This document shows, piece by piece, positions 25,574 through 33,417 of a DNA stretch of 64,000 nucleotides. Where the stretch lies: the NCBI GenBank assembly GCA_027489335.1, contig JAIXZX010000005.1:324831-388830 (forward strand). Reading direction: 5' to 3'. Made by a program: the position numbers and the translations under genes. The number at the start of each line of letters is the position of its first letter. The first letter of the stretch is position 1. The DNA comes from Caulobacteraceae bacterium (lineage in GTDB: Bacteria > Pseudomonadota > Alphaproteobacteria > Caulobacterales > Caulobacteraceae). The notes below the pieces were generated by a model that ran no database searches, was not told the origin of the DNA, and saw only the letters and a list, made by a program, of their open reading frames with translations.

Positions 25574-25996
25574 GTGCGCCCGTTGGACCAACAGATCTGC
25601 TTCACATTGTACGCCACCAGCATGGCGGTAACCCGGGCCTATAAGCCCCTGCTCGACGAGCTGGGACTGACCTATCCGCAGTACCTGGTGCTGAGCGTGC
25701 TGGGGGAGGCGGGCGGCCTGACCATCGGCGGTGTCGCCGCGCGTCTGGATCTGGAATCCAGCACCGTGACCCCCCTGGTGAAGCGTCTCGAAGCCTCAGG
25801 CCTGCTGACCCGGAACCGCAGCCTCGAGGACGAGCGCCGGGTGGAGGTGAAGCTCACGGCCGCGGGCGAAGCGCTGCTCGAAAGGTCCGACTGCCTGGGC
25901 GACCGTCTGATGGAGCGGTCCAAGATGTCCGGCCCGCAGCTGGACGCCCTGAACAAGCAGATCCAGGCCCTGCGCGACCAGATCAATGAGGGTTGA
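25574..25996 (+). CDS. MarR-family regulator of the OhrR type
   Basis: A 140-residue winged-helix regulator. The N-terminus LDQQICFTLYATSMAVTRAY followed by KPLLDELGLTYPQYLVLSVL closely follows OhrR proteins, including the reactive cysteine (Cys9 here) that senses organic hydroperoxides; the helix-turn-helix and wing are at about 50-95 (ESSTVTPLVKRLEASGLLTR, DERRVEVKL). The start is GTG at 25574, 4 bases after GAGGAGAGG. The usual partner of ohrR is the ohr peroxidase gene, but here the divergent neighbour is an exported alpha/beta hydrolase. Two palindromes in the gap are likely operators. A terminator follows. Confidence 0.88.
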   Translation: MRPLDQQICFTLYATSMAVTRAYKPLLDELGLTYPQYLVLSVLGEAGGLTIGGVAARLDLESSTVTPLVKRLEASGLLTRNRSLEDERRVEVKLTAAGEALLERSDCLGDRLMERSKMSGPQLDALNKQIQALRDQINEG

Positions 25997-26022
25997 GACC
26001 GCCACACGCATGTCCCCAATCG

Positions 26023-26058
26023 AAAAGGCCCCGGCTCTTCTCGAACCGGGGCCTCGTC
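26023..26058. terminator. Bidirectional intrinsic terminator
   Basis: AGGCCCCGG (26026-26034) pairs with CCGGGGCCT (26046-26054) around an 11-base loop, with AAA on the left and a T-rich stretch (CGTCGTTTCGG) on the right. It lies between the convergent OhrR-like and SDR genes. Confidence 0.75.
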
Positions 26059-26085
26059 GTTTCGGTCAGTTCAGACCGCTAGGTC

Positions 26086-27018
26086 TTAGGAGCCGGCCTT
26101 GGCCGGGGCCGCGCCCTGGCTGGCGAGCGGCGGGCGCGAGAGCGGGAAGAACTTGTCGCTCATGGCCGGGACGGCTTCGGACAGGATGGTGTCGACGCTC
26201 CAGCCCTCTTCCTTGGTCTGGGTCGAGATCGGACGGGGCTGCGAGTAGAGGATGATGTTCTCCCCCGAGGCGCCGAAGACCTGGCCCGAGACGTGGGCGG
26301 CGGCCGGCGAGACGAGCGCCACCGACAGGCGGGCCGGCTGGTCGGGACGGATGGCCGCGGCCATGGCCTCGCGGCGCTTGGCGGCGGCTTCGTCCTTCAC
26401 CGGGACCGACTGGGTCATGCGGGTCCAGGCGACGGGCGCCAGGCAGTTGGAGCGGACGTTGTTGCGCTCGCCTTCCATGGCGATGATCCGCGACAGGCCG
26501 GCGATCCCCATCTTGGCCGCGCCGTAATTGGCCTGGCCGATATTGCCCAGCAGCCCCGAGGTCGAGGTGAAGAACATGTAGGCGCCGTCGTTCTGGTTGC
26601 GGAACAGCTCGATGGTGGCGCGGGCCACGTTGAACGAGCCGCGCATGTGCACGTCGATGACCTTGTCCCAGTCGTCTTCCGACATCTTGTGGAACATCAC
26701 GTCACGCAGGATGCCGGCCGGATTGATCACGGCGTGCAGGCCGCCGAAGGTGTCCATGGCCTGCTCGACCATGCCCTCGACCGCCTTGTAGCTGGTGACG
26801 CTCTCGGAGTTGGAGGCCGCTTCGCCGCCGGCGGCGCGGATTTCCTGGGCGACCTGCTCGGCCGGACCGGCGGAACCTTCGTCCTCGCCCTTCAGGCCGC
26901 CGCCCAGGTCGTTGACCAGGACCTTGGCGCCCTGTTGCGCCGCAATCAGCGCGCACTCACGTCCAATGCCGTTGCCGCCGCCGGTGACGAGGACAACCTT
27001 GCCTTCCAATACGCCCAT
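26086..27018 (-). CDS. SDR-family oxidoreductase (3-hydroxyacyl-CoA dehydrogenase-like)
   Basis: The 310-residue SDR has the loop TGGGNGIG at residues 12-19, catalytic Tyr165-x3-Lys169 (NYGAAKMG) and a segment LVNDLGGGLKGEDEGSAGPAEQVAQEI like the (3R)-hydroxyacyl-CoA dehydrogenase domain of peroxisomal multifunctional enzyme 2. The usual NNAG motif reads NPAG (Asn99-Pro100-Ala-Gly), although the following ILRD is intact. It starts 35 bases after the MFS gene stop and may share its transcript. Fatty acid or steroid side-chain oxidation is the likely theme, not proven. Confidence 0.85.
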   Translation of the reverse strand: MGVLEGKVVLVTGGGNGIGRECALIAAQQGAKVLVNDLGGGLKGEDEGSAGPAEQVAQEIRAAGGEAASNSESVTSYKAVEGMVEQAMDTFGGLHAVINPAGILRDVMFHKMSEDDWDKVIDVHMRGSFNVARATIELFRNQNDGAYMFFTSTSGLLGNIGQANYGAAKMGIAGLSRIIAMEGERNNVRSNCLAPVAWTRMTQSVPVKDEAAAKRREAMAAAIRPDQPARLSVALVSPAAAHVSGQVFGASGENIILYSQPRPISTQTKEEGWSVDTILSEAVPAMSDKFFPLSRPPLASQGAAPAKAGS

Positions 27019-27053
27019 GGATCTATCTCCCTAAAAGAATATTGCGCGGATTG

Positions 27054-28310
27054 TTATTCGAGGCGGTCAGCCTTGCGCAAGTCGGGAAAGAGCTTGGCCC
27101 AAAGGCCGGTCACGATCAACGTGCCGACCCCGCCGACCACGGCGGCGGCCACCACCCCCATGAAGCGGGCGAAGACCCCGGCCCGGAATTCCCCAAGTTC
27201 GTTCGACGCGCCGATGAACAGGGTCGAGACCGCCGCCACCCGGCCGCGCATGTTGTCCGGGATGACCAGCTGGATCAGGGTCTGGCGCACATAGACGCTG
27301 AGCATGTCGGCCCCGCCTAGGATGGCCAGCGCCGCCACCGACAGCCACAACGACTGTGAGACGCCGAACACGATGGTCGCCAGACCAAAGACCGCGACGC
27401 CCGCGAACATGGTCATACCGGCGTTTGAGCGGATCGGCCGGGCCGCCAGGATCAGGGCGATCACTGTGGCGCCGGCGGCGGGCGCGGCGCGCAGCAGGCC
27501 AAAGCCCTCTTCGCCCACATGCAGGATGTCCCGGGCGAAGACCGGCAGCAGGGCCGTGGCGCCCCCCAGCAGCACGGCGAACAGGTCGAGGGAAATGGCC
27601 CCGAAGACGATCTTCTGGCGCCACACATAGACCAGCCCCTCCTTGATCAGGGCCAGGCGCGAGCCCGGCTGCAGATCAGGCTTGGTGCGGCCGTTGATGA
27701 AGAAGGTCAGGGTCGCGCCGGCCAGGTAGAGGCAGAAGGCCGTCTCATAGGCGAGCGCGGTGGAGCGGGCGAGCAGCAGGCCGCCGATGGCCGGGCCGAT
27801 GATCGAGGCGGTCTGCCAGGCCAGGGAATTCCAGGCGATGGCGCGGGGCAGCAGGCTGCGAGGCACCAGCATGGGCCCAAGCGCCGTCCCGGCCGGCGAC
27901 ATGAAGGCCCGCCCGGCCCCGAAGACCGCGGCCACGCAGAGCAGCAGGGTCACCGAGGCGAAGCCCTGCCAGGTGGCCACCGCCAGCACGCCGGCGCTGG
28001 TCATTTCGACGGCGTAGCAGATCAGCAGGATCTTGCGCCGGTCATAGCGGTCCACCGCCTCGCCAGCCGGCAGGGTCAGGAGGAAGACCGGGATGAAGGT
28101 GACCAGCCCGACCATGCCCACCACGAAGGCGGCCTCGGCCACGGACATGGTCTGGCGGGCCAGCTCATAGATGTGCCAGCCGAGCGCCACGCTCTGGATC
28201 TGAACCGCCAGCGAGCCGGCCCAGCGCGACCCCCAGAACAGCAGATAGCTCCGCTGGCCAAGGAGGGCGCGGGCGGAGGGCAGGGGTTCTGAGTCGGGGA
28301 CCTGGGACAT
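27054..28310 (-). CDS. MFS transporter, enterobactin-exporter-like
   Basis: A 418-residue major facilitator protein with about 12 membrane segments. The start ALLGQRSYLLFWGSRWAGSLAVQIQSVALGWHIYELAR and the loop GEAVDRYDRRKIL between helices 2 and 3 are like the EntS/MFS_3 drug or siderophore exporters. The end is a short cytoplasmic tail. It lies upstream of the SDR gene in the same direction with a 35-base gap. The transported substance cannot be read from sequence; export is more likely than import in this group. Confidence 0.88.
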   Translation of the reverse strand: MSQVPDSEPLPSARALLGQRSYLLFWGSRWAGSLAVQIQSVALGWHIYELARQTMSVAEAAFVVGMVGLVTFIPVFLLTLPAGEAVDRYDRRKILLICYAVEMTSAGVLAVATWQGFASVTLLLCVAAVFGAGRAFMSPAGTALGPMLVPRSLLPRAIAWNSLAWQTASIIGPAIGGLLLARSTALAYETAFCLYLAGATLTFFINGRTKPDLQPGSRLALIKEGLVYVWRQKIVFGAISLDLFAVLLGGATALLPVFARDILHVGEEGFGLLRAAPAAGATVIALILAARPIRSNAGMTMFAGVAVFGLATIVFGVSQSLWLSVAALAILGGADMLSVYVRQTLIQLVIPDNMRGRVAAVSTLFIGASNELGEFRAGVFARFMGVVAAAVVGGVGTLIVTGLWAKLFPDLRKADRLE

Positions 28311-28551
28311 GGGCGGCGAACTTGGCCCGCGCCGCGGCGCCCCGCAACGCCCGTTTCGGTTTCCATTGACCTTGCGGCGCTTGCGCCTTATCGGCGCGTT
28401 TTCGACGACATGATCGTCGAGGCCGACTGCGAGGGGCGCTCATGTGCGCGCTGCGACGAACCGGGCGCGTGATCCGCGCCCTCTAGAGCCTCTTGGCCCC
28501 GCGTTTCGCGGGCCTGGGTCCGTCTGTCCCGCAGCCTGCAAAGTTCCGTCA

Positions 28552-29085
28552 ATGACCGTCGCCGTCGCATCTGTTGCGGACTCCGTCGCGAGTCCGGCCC
28601 CTGACATCCGTCCTGAAACGTCTCAAGACGCAGCCGCCATCGAGGCCCTGCTGGACCACGCCTTTGGCCCGGGCCGTTTCGCCAAGGCCTCGGAGCGGGT
28701 GCGAGAGTTTGCGCCCCTGCGCCTGGAGCTGTCCTTTTGCGCCTGGGAGGGGGAGCGGCTGGTCGGCGTGGTGCGTCAGTCGGAGATCGCCGTGGGCGGC
28801 CACCGGCTGATCTTCCTCGGACCTCTGGCGGTGGACGCCAGCGCCCGTCGCCTGGGGGCCGGCGCCCGCTTGGTGGAGGTCGCTTGCGCGGCGGCCGAGG
28901 CGGCCGGCTTTGGCGAGGTCTTGCTGGTGGGCGATCCCCCCTTCTTCGGGCGGCTGGGCTTTTCGGCCGAGGCCACCGGCCAGATCGTGATGCCTGGCCC
29001 CGTCGATCCCCGCCGCCTGCTGCTCAAGCGTCTGGGCCCGGCTGACGGGACCGAGGTTCTGCGGGGCGCCGTAGCGGCGCCTTGA
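28552..29085 (+). CDS. GNAT-family N-acetyltransferase (YhbS-like)
   Basis: The 177-residue protein has the GNAT fold with the N-terminal ETSQDAAAIEALLDHAFGPGR, the strand LIFLGPLAVDASARRLGAGARLV that carries the acetyl-CoA pyrophosphate turn (RRLGAG), and the C-terminal VLLVGDPPFFGRLGFSAE. This arrangement is that of the YhbS group of predicted acetyltransferases. ATG at 28552 was chosen as the start because the frame upstream of it reads as non-conserved basic sequence. The 241-base gap to the divergent MFS gene holds two small hairpins but no clear promoter. The substrate is unknown. Confidence 0.85.
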   Translation: MTVAVASVADSVASPAPDIRPETSQDAAAIEALLDHAFGPGRFAKASERVREFAPLRLELSFCAWEGERLVGVVRQSEIAVGGHRLIFLGPLAVDASARRLGAGARLVEVACAAAEAAGFGEVLLVGDPPFFGRLGFSAEATGQIVMPGPVDPRRLLLKRLGPADGTEVLRGAVAAP

Positions 29086-29116
29086 GGCGCCCGACGCACG
29101 CGCCTACCTTCTGGCG

Positions 29117-29695
29117 ATGACAGAGCTCGACTCCAAACCCGGCCTGGACGGGGTGATCGCTGCGGCCAAGCAGGCGCCCGGCCGCGGACTGCCTCCGGTG
29201 CACCTGTGGAATCCCGCCCATTCCGGCGAAATCGACATCGTTATCAAGGCTGACGGACGCTGGGTCCACGAGGGGGCGACCATCAATCGGGCGCCCCTGG
29301 TGCGCCTGTTCTCCACCGTCCTGCGTAAGGATCCGGACGGCTACTGGCTGGTGACGCCGGTGGAGAAGATGAGGATCACCGTCGAGGACGCGCCCTTCAT
29401 CGCCACCGCCCTGGACGCCAACGTGGATGCCGCCGGCCGCCCGCTCCTGCGCTTCACCACAAATGTGGGGGATGAGGTCGAGGCAGGCCCAGAGCATCTG
29501 ATCCGGGTGGAGATCGATCCCGCCACCGATGAGCCTCGGCCCTATCTGCATGTTCGCCGGGGGCTGGAGGCCCTGATCAGCCGACCAGTTTTTTATGAGC
29601 TGGTGGAGATGGCCGCCGAGCGGGACGGAACCCTGGGGGTCGAGTCGGGCGGGACGTGGTTTCCCATCGGGCCTGTGGAGGCGCCGGTCTCGTGA
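29117..29695 (+). CDS. DUF1285 family protein
   Basis: The 192-residue protein follows the DUF1285 pattern, with PPVHLWNPAHSGEIDIVIKADGRWVHEGATINRAPLVRLFSTVLRKDPDGYWLVTPVEK near residues 25-85 and a second half containing PFIATALD and RFTTNVGDEV. Structures of the family suggest two small beta domains; no biochemical role is known to me. It begins 31 bases after the GNAT gene and its stop overlaps the GTG of the Nudix gene, so it is part of a plus-strand operon leading to the tRNA nucleotidyltransferase. Confidence 0.85.
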   Translation: MTELDSKPGLDGVIAAAKQAPGRGLPPVHLWNPAHSGEIDIVIKADGRWVHEGATINRAPLVRLFSTVLRKDPDGYWLVTPVEKMRITVEDAPFIATALDANVDAAGRPLLRFTTNVGDEVEAGPEHLIRVEIDPATDEPRPYLHVRRGLEALISRPVFYELVEMAAERDGTLGVESGGTWFPIGPVEAPVS

Positions 29696-30336
29696 GTCCC
29701 AACGCGCCGCTGTCGGCCTTGCGCGAATGGATCACCCAGCGCCTCGATCCCCTGGAAGACCGCGAGCCTGACCAGGGTCTGGTGGAGTCCGACTTCGGGC
29801 CACGAACCGCCGACCTCGCCGAAGAGCCCGCGCCCCTGACGCCGGCCGCGGTTCTGGTGGGGCTGGTGGAGCGCGAGCACGGCTATTCCGTTCTGCTGAC
29901 CCGAAGGTCCGATACCTTGCGCCGCCACACCGGTCAGATCGCCTTTCCCGGTGGCCGGCGGGATCCGGGGGAAACCATCTGGGAGACCGCCCTTCGCGAG
30001 ACGGAGGAGGAGGTGGGAATCTCCCGCAGTCTGGTCACCCTGGGCGGGCTTTCGACGCCCTATCGGACCGGTACGGGATTTCTGGTGACCCCAGTGGTGG
30101 GCTTCATTGCGCCGGACTTCACCGTGACGCCCAATCCCGCCGAGGTCGCCGACGTGTTCGAGACCCCCTTCGGCTTTCTCATGGATCCGACCAATCATGA
30201 GGAGCACGAGCGGGAATTCGCGGGTCAGCTACGCCGCTTCTATGCCATGACCCACGAGAACAGATTCATCTGGGGCGCCACGGCGGGCATGCTCCGGTCC
30301 CTGTACGACCGGCTTTATGGAGGCGCAGTTGCTTAG
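29692..30336 (+). CDS. CoA pyrophosphatase-like Nudix hydrolase
   Basis: The 214-residue protein has a complete Nudix box (GRRDPGETIWETALRETEEEVGI) that matches G-x5-E-x7-RE-U-x-EE-x-GU, and the preceding GQIAFPGG as in the CoA pyrophosphatase/NudL group. Such enzymes cut CoA or related nucleotides to adenosine bisphosphate and phosphopantetheine. The GTG at 29692 overlaps the DUF1285 stop as GTGA. The 3' end overlaps the next small gene by 20 bases. Specificity for CoA is inferred from family resemblance. Confidence 0.88.
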   Translation: MSPNAPLSALREWITQRLDPLEDREPDQGLVESDFGPRTADLAEEPAPLTPAAVLVGLVEREHGYSVLLTRRSDTLRRHTGQIAFPGGRRDPGETIWETALRETEEEVGISRSLVTLGGLSTPYRTGTGFLVTPVVGFIAPDFTVTPNPAEVADVFETPFGFLMDPTNHEEHEREFAGQLRRFYAMTHENRFIWGATAGMLRSLYDRLYGGAVA

Positions 30337-30607
30337 GGTCATCCTCATCCGCTCCATCCTGATCGCGCTGCCCTTCATCATCTGGTTCGCCTGGGCCGAA
30401 TGGGCCAAGCGCAATGGCCGTCCGATGGGGGCGACCCCGTGGGCCTGGCTGGCCACGGCCTCAGCGGTGCTGTTTGGCCTTTCTCTGATGTTCATGGTCG
30501 TGTTCCAATCGGACAACCGCGGCGAGGTCTACGTGCCCGCGGAAGTCACAGAAGGCGGCCGGGTCTCCCCAGGCCGCTTCGAGGAACAGGAAACGCCGGC
30601 CCCATGA
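30317..30607 (+). CDS. Small DUF6111-like membrane protein
   Basis: A 96-residue protein with two membrane helices (about 6-24 and 43-63) and a polar proline- and glutamate-rich tail. The stretch LIALPFIIWFAWAEWAKRNG is typical of a small family that sits between Nudix and tRNA nucleotidyltransferase genes in alphaproteobacteria. The gene overlaps both neighbours (20 bases with the Nudix gene, 4 bases ATGA with the next), which supports real translation. Function is unknown. Confidence 0.8.
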   Translation: MEAQLLRVILIRSILIALPFIIWFAWAEWAKRNGRPMGATPWAWLATASAVLFGLSLMFMVVFQSDNRGEVYVPAEVTEGGRVSPGRFEEQETPAP

Positions 30608-31854
30608 GCGAGAGTCTCGGACCACGCCCCTGGTTGAATGCGACGGCCACCGCGGCAGTGTTCGACGCCTTGGAAGCCAAGGGCGGCGCAGGCTGCGCCC
30701 GGGTGGTCGGCGGGGCGGTGCGTAATGCAGTGATCGGTGCGCCGGTGGGCGATATCGACATCGCCACCCAGCTCACGCCCGACGCCGTCACCGAGGCCCT
30801 GCAGGCTGCGGGCCTCAAGGCCATTCCCACCGGCGTGGAGCACGGCACGGTCACCGCGCTCGCCCACGGCCAGACCTTCGAGATCACGACCCTTCGACGG
30901 GATGTGGAGACCGATGGGCGCCGGGCGGTGGTCGCCTTCACCACCGACTGGGCCGAAGACGCCCAGCGCCGGGACTTCACCCTCAACGCCCTCTATGCCG
31001 ACCGCGACGGGACGCTGCACGACCCCCTGGGAACCGGCCTCGCCGACGCCCGGGCAAGGCGCGTCGTCTTTGTGGGCGAGGCCCGCACCCGGATCGCCGA
31101 GGACTATCTGCGCATCCTGCGCTTCTTCCGCTTCCAGGCCTGGTATGGCCGGGGCGAGGCCGATCCCGAGGCCCTGGCCGCCTGCGAAGCCCTGCGCGAC
31201 ACCCTGGCCGACCGCCCCGGCGAGCGGATATCCAAGGAGTTGCTCAAGCTGCTGGCCGCCGATGATCCGCGGGCCAGCATCCGCCAGATGGCGGCCGCCG
31301 GCATTCTCGATGTGATCCTGCCGCCGGTGGGCGATCTTCATGACTTCGAGGCCCTGGTGGAGATCGAGAGCGAGATGCTCTTTGAATGCGATCCCATCCT
31401 GCGCTTGGCCTGCCTGCTGCCCGCCGACCAGATTGGGGTCGCCCAGGCCGCTGAACGTCTGCGCCTGTCGAACGCCGAGCGCGACCGGCTGACGGCGGCC
31501 AAGGGCCAAACCCCGCGCATCACCAGCTGGATGAGCCCGCGGGAGTCCCGCCGAGCGGTCTATGCGCTCACCGCGCCCACCTTCCATGACCGGATCAAGC
31601 TTGCCTGGGCCAGGTCCAATCGTACGGCCACAGCCGCCCAGTGGCGGGGCCTGCTCGCGCTCTGCGACAGCTGGACGCCGCCGCCCTTCCCCTTGAGCGG
31701 CGAGGAGGTGGTGCATGCCGGGGTGCCTAAGGGCCCGATGGTCGGTCAGGTGCTGCGGGAGGTCGAGGACTGGTGGATCGACCACGACTTCCTCGAGGAC
31801 AAGTTCTCGGCCATCGAAAAGCTCAAGGCCGTGGCCCAGGGCCTGGCCTACTAG
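30604..31854 (+). CDS. CCA tRNA nucleotidyltransferase / poly(A) polymerase family
   Basis: The 416-residue enzyme belongs to the class II nucleotidyltransferases that add or repair the CCA end of tRNA. The N-terminal catalytic domain has RVVGGAVRNAVIGAPVGDIDIATQLTPD (metal-binding DxD) near residues 33-60, then EITTLRRDVETDGR, RRDFTLNALYAD and the template-reading ARTRIAEDYLRILRFFRF near 160-178. The C-terminal half is helical. The ATG overlaps the DUF6111 stop. Whether it makes CCA alone or poly(A) cannot be settled by motif; as the likely only copy nearby, CCA repair is expected. Confidence 0.9.
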   Translation: MSESLGPRPWLNATATAAVFDALEAKGGAGCARVVGGAVRNAVIGAPVGDIDIATQLTPDAVTEALQAAGLKAIPTGVEHGTVTALAHGQTFEITTLRRDVETDGRRAVVAFTTDWAEDAQRRDFTLNALYADRDGTLHDPLGTGLADARARRVVFVGEARTRIAEDYLRILRFFRFQAWYGRGEADPEALAACEALRDTLADRPGERISKELLKLLAADDPRASIRQMAAAGILDVILPPVGDLHDFEALVEIESEMLFECDPILRLACLLPADQIGVAQAAERLRLSNAERDRLTAAKGQTPRITSWMSPRESRRAVYALTAPTFHDRIKLAWARSNRTATAAQWRGLLALCDSWTPPPFPLSGEEVVHAGVPKGPMVGQVLREVEDWWIDHDFLEDKFSAIEKLKAVAQGLAY

Positions 31855-31860
31855 ACCCTG

Positions 31861-32574
31861 ATGAAGCTGGGGATCCTGAAGACCGGCGCGCCGCCCGCGC
31901 CCCTGGAGGCGCAGTTCGGCTCCTATCCGGACATGTTCCAGCGCCTGTTGGGGCGGGACGCCTATGACTATGAGGTGTTCGACGTCGCGGCCGGGGAGAC
32001 GCCGGCCAGTGCTGAGGCCTGCGACGCCTATCTGGTCACCGGCTCCTCGGCCGGCGTCTACGAGGCTGAACCCTGGATCGCCGACCTGATCGCCTTCCTG
32101 CGGGCTGCGAGGGGCCGGGCGGGGCTCGTCGGGGTCTGTTTTGGCCACCAGGTGATGGCAGAGGCCTTTGGCGGCCAGGTGGTCAAGTCCCCGAAGGGCT
32201 GGGGCGTCGGGCTGCACGCCTACACGCTCATGGAGCCTGTGCCGGTCCTGGCGAGCCAGACGCGCCTGGCTGCACCGGCCTCACATCAGGATCAGGTGGT
32301 GGTTCTGCCGCCGGGCGCCCGGGTTCTCGGGGCCAGCGATTTCACCCCCTATGGCATGCTCGCCTATGACGACCAGCCCGCGATCTCCATCCAGCTGCAC
32401 CCGGAGTTCGAGCCGGACTACGCCAGGGCGCTAATCGAGGCGCGGCGGGGCAGCCGCTATGCCGACGAGCAGGCCGACCAGGCGGTGGCCAGTTACGCGG
32501 CGCCCGACGACCGGGCCGCCCTGGGCGCCTGGATCTCGGCGTTTCTCGCAACACTTCCGCCCGCCAGAGGTTAG
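31861..32574 (+). CDS. Class I glutamine amidotransferase-like protein
   Basis: A 237-residue stand-alone amidotransferase domain with the nucleophile elbow GVCFGHQ (Cys93) and the His180/Glu182 pair in LHPEFEP, the full catalytic triad. Such single-domain proteins include gamma-glutamyl hydrolases of small amines, GMP synthase-like amidotransferases and related enzymes; no synthase partner is adjacent. It starts 6 bases after the tRNA nucleotidyltransferase stop and is followed by a 45-residue peptide gene. The substrate is unknown. Confidence 0.87.
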   Translation: MKLGILKTGAPPAPLEAQFGSYPDMFQRLLGRDAYDYEVFDVAAGETPASAEACDAYLVTGSSAGVYEAEPWIADLIAFLRAARGRAGLVGVCFGHQVMAEAFGGQVVKSPKGWGVGLHAYTLMEPVPVLASQTRLAAPASHQDQVVVLPPGARVLGASDFTPYGMLAYDDQPAISIQLHPEFEPDYARALIEARRGSRYADEQADQAVASYAAPDDRAALGAWISAFLATLPPARG

Positions 32575-32611
32575 GTCTATGCGCAACCCGCTCAACAGGG
32601 AGCCTTGAGCC

Positions 32612-32749
32612 ATGACGCCTCTTCGGCTGATCATTGTCGCGGCCAGCGCAGCCGCCGCCCTGATGGTGGCGGGCGTTGAGACCCAGGCGGCCAATCCTGA
32701 GCCCATGTCGCCAGAGATCTTCGTCGCCATGCTCGACGATCTCACCTGA
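32612..32749 (+). CDS. 45-residue peptide with N-terminal hydrophobic segment
   Basis: A short frame that begins MTPLRLIIVAASAAAALMVAG and continues with a polar tail containing NPEPMSPEIFVAMLDDLT. The first 27 residues look like a signal peptide with possible cleavage after TQAA, leaving about 18 residues. GGGAG lies about 10 bases before the ATG, a good ribosome-binding position. It follows the amidotransferase gene by 37 bases. Its stop lies in a hairpin (ACCTGATC 32744-32751 pairs with GATCAGGT 32758-32765) shared with the convergent lipoprotein gene. I do not recognise a family. Confidence 0.55.
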   Translation: MTPLRLIIVAASAAAALMVAGVETQAANPEPMSPEIFVAMLDDLT

Positions 32750-32759
32750 TCAGAGACGA

Positions 32760-33365
32760 TCAGGTCGACTCGGCGACCCATACGAAGGCGTTGAGACGGG
32801 CGGTCTGTTCCAGCACCTCGTCCTGCGGGATCTGATCGTCAGGCCCTTCGAATCCAGGCAGCTCGAACACATAGCCCAGCAGCGGCGCCCCGGGCCGATA
32901 GCAGATCAGGGTGTGCGACATATCGTCCTGACCGCGGCGACACTCGGACGATGCAAAGCCTGCGGCGCGCCAGCTGGCGCCGATCTCTTCGCCCATCGGG
33001 CCGGTCACCGGGCCGCCCCGGCCGATGATGCGCCCGACCCGTTCGGGATCGGCCACCGCCTGAAGATCGAGGACCAGGCCATCGGATCGGCGGACGGTGA
33101 TGACTTTCGTTGCGGCCTCGCCGTCTGAGGTCTGCTCGACCGTGGCGCCGGGAAAGACGTCGCTGATGCTGCGTACGCTCAACCGGGTCTGGCCATTGAT
33201 CTCGCCCGCCCCGGTCTCATTGAACGTGATGAGAATGGGCCCGACCAGGGCCGGACTCTGGGGGCGCTCGGCCGGGGCCGATGGCGCCTGCGCCGAGGGC
33301 TCCGACGTCTCCTGGCCACAGGCCGCCAGGAGGAGGGCCGCGACGGTACTCAACAGGGCTCGCAT
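32760..33365 (-). CDS. Putative lipoprotein, DUF1131-like
   Basis: The 201-residue protein has a lipoprotein signal ending LLLAAC (lipidated Cys at residue 16), a Pro/Ser/Ala-rich linker and then a domain with PILITFNETGAGEINGQTRLSVRSISDVFPG, RIIGRGGPVTGPMGEEIGASW and a C-terminal part with two cysteines (SSECRRGQDD and TLICYRPG). This order of motifs fits my memory of DUF1131 (E. coli YfeY-type) lipoproteins, moderately. ATG at 33365 was chosen because it starts the signal; upstream residues are not signal-like. The stop lies in a small hairpin shared with the 45-residue peptide gene. Confidence 0.7.
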   Translation of the reverse strand: MRALLSTVAALLLAACGQETSEPSAQAPSAPAERPQSPALVGPILITFNETGAGEINGQTRLSVRSISDVFPGATVEQTSDGEAATKVITVRRSDGLVLDLQAVADPERVGRIIGRGGPVTGPMGEEIGASWRAAGFASSECRRGQDDMSHTLICYRPGAPLLGYVFELPGFEGPDDQIPQDEVLEQTARLNAFVWVAEST

Positions 33366-33417
33366 GGCGGGACCCTCGCACAGCCAAGCCGGATAAGGCA
33401 AATCGACCCGGCCGCCC

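Noticed and set aside
28410..28472. 20-residue frame with CEGRSCARC in the gap before the GNAT gene
   Set aside because: It contains three Cys in a metal-like spacing, but there is no ribosome-binding site, it overlaps a hairpin, and it is too short to judge.
30529..32217. 562-residue minus-strand frame opposite the tRNA nucleotidyltransferase
   Set aside because: The plus-strand frame has all catalytic motifs and good operon spacing; the opposite frame has none.
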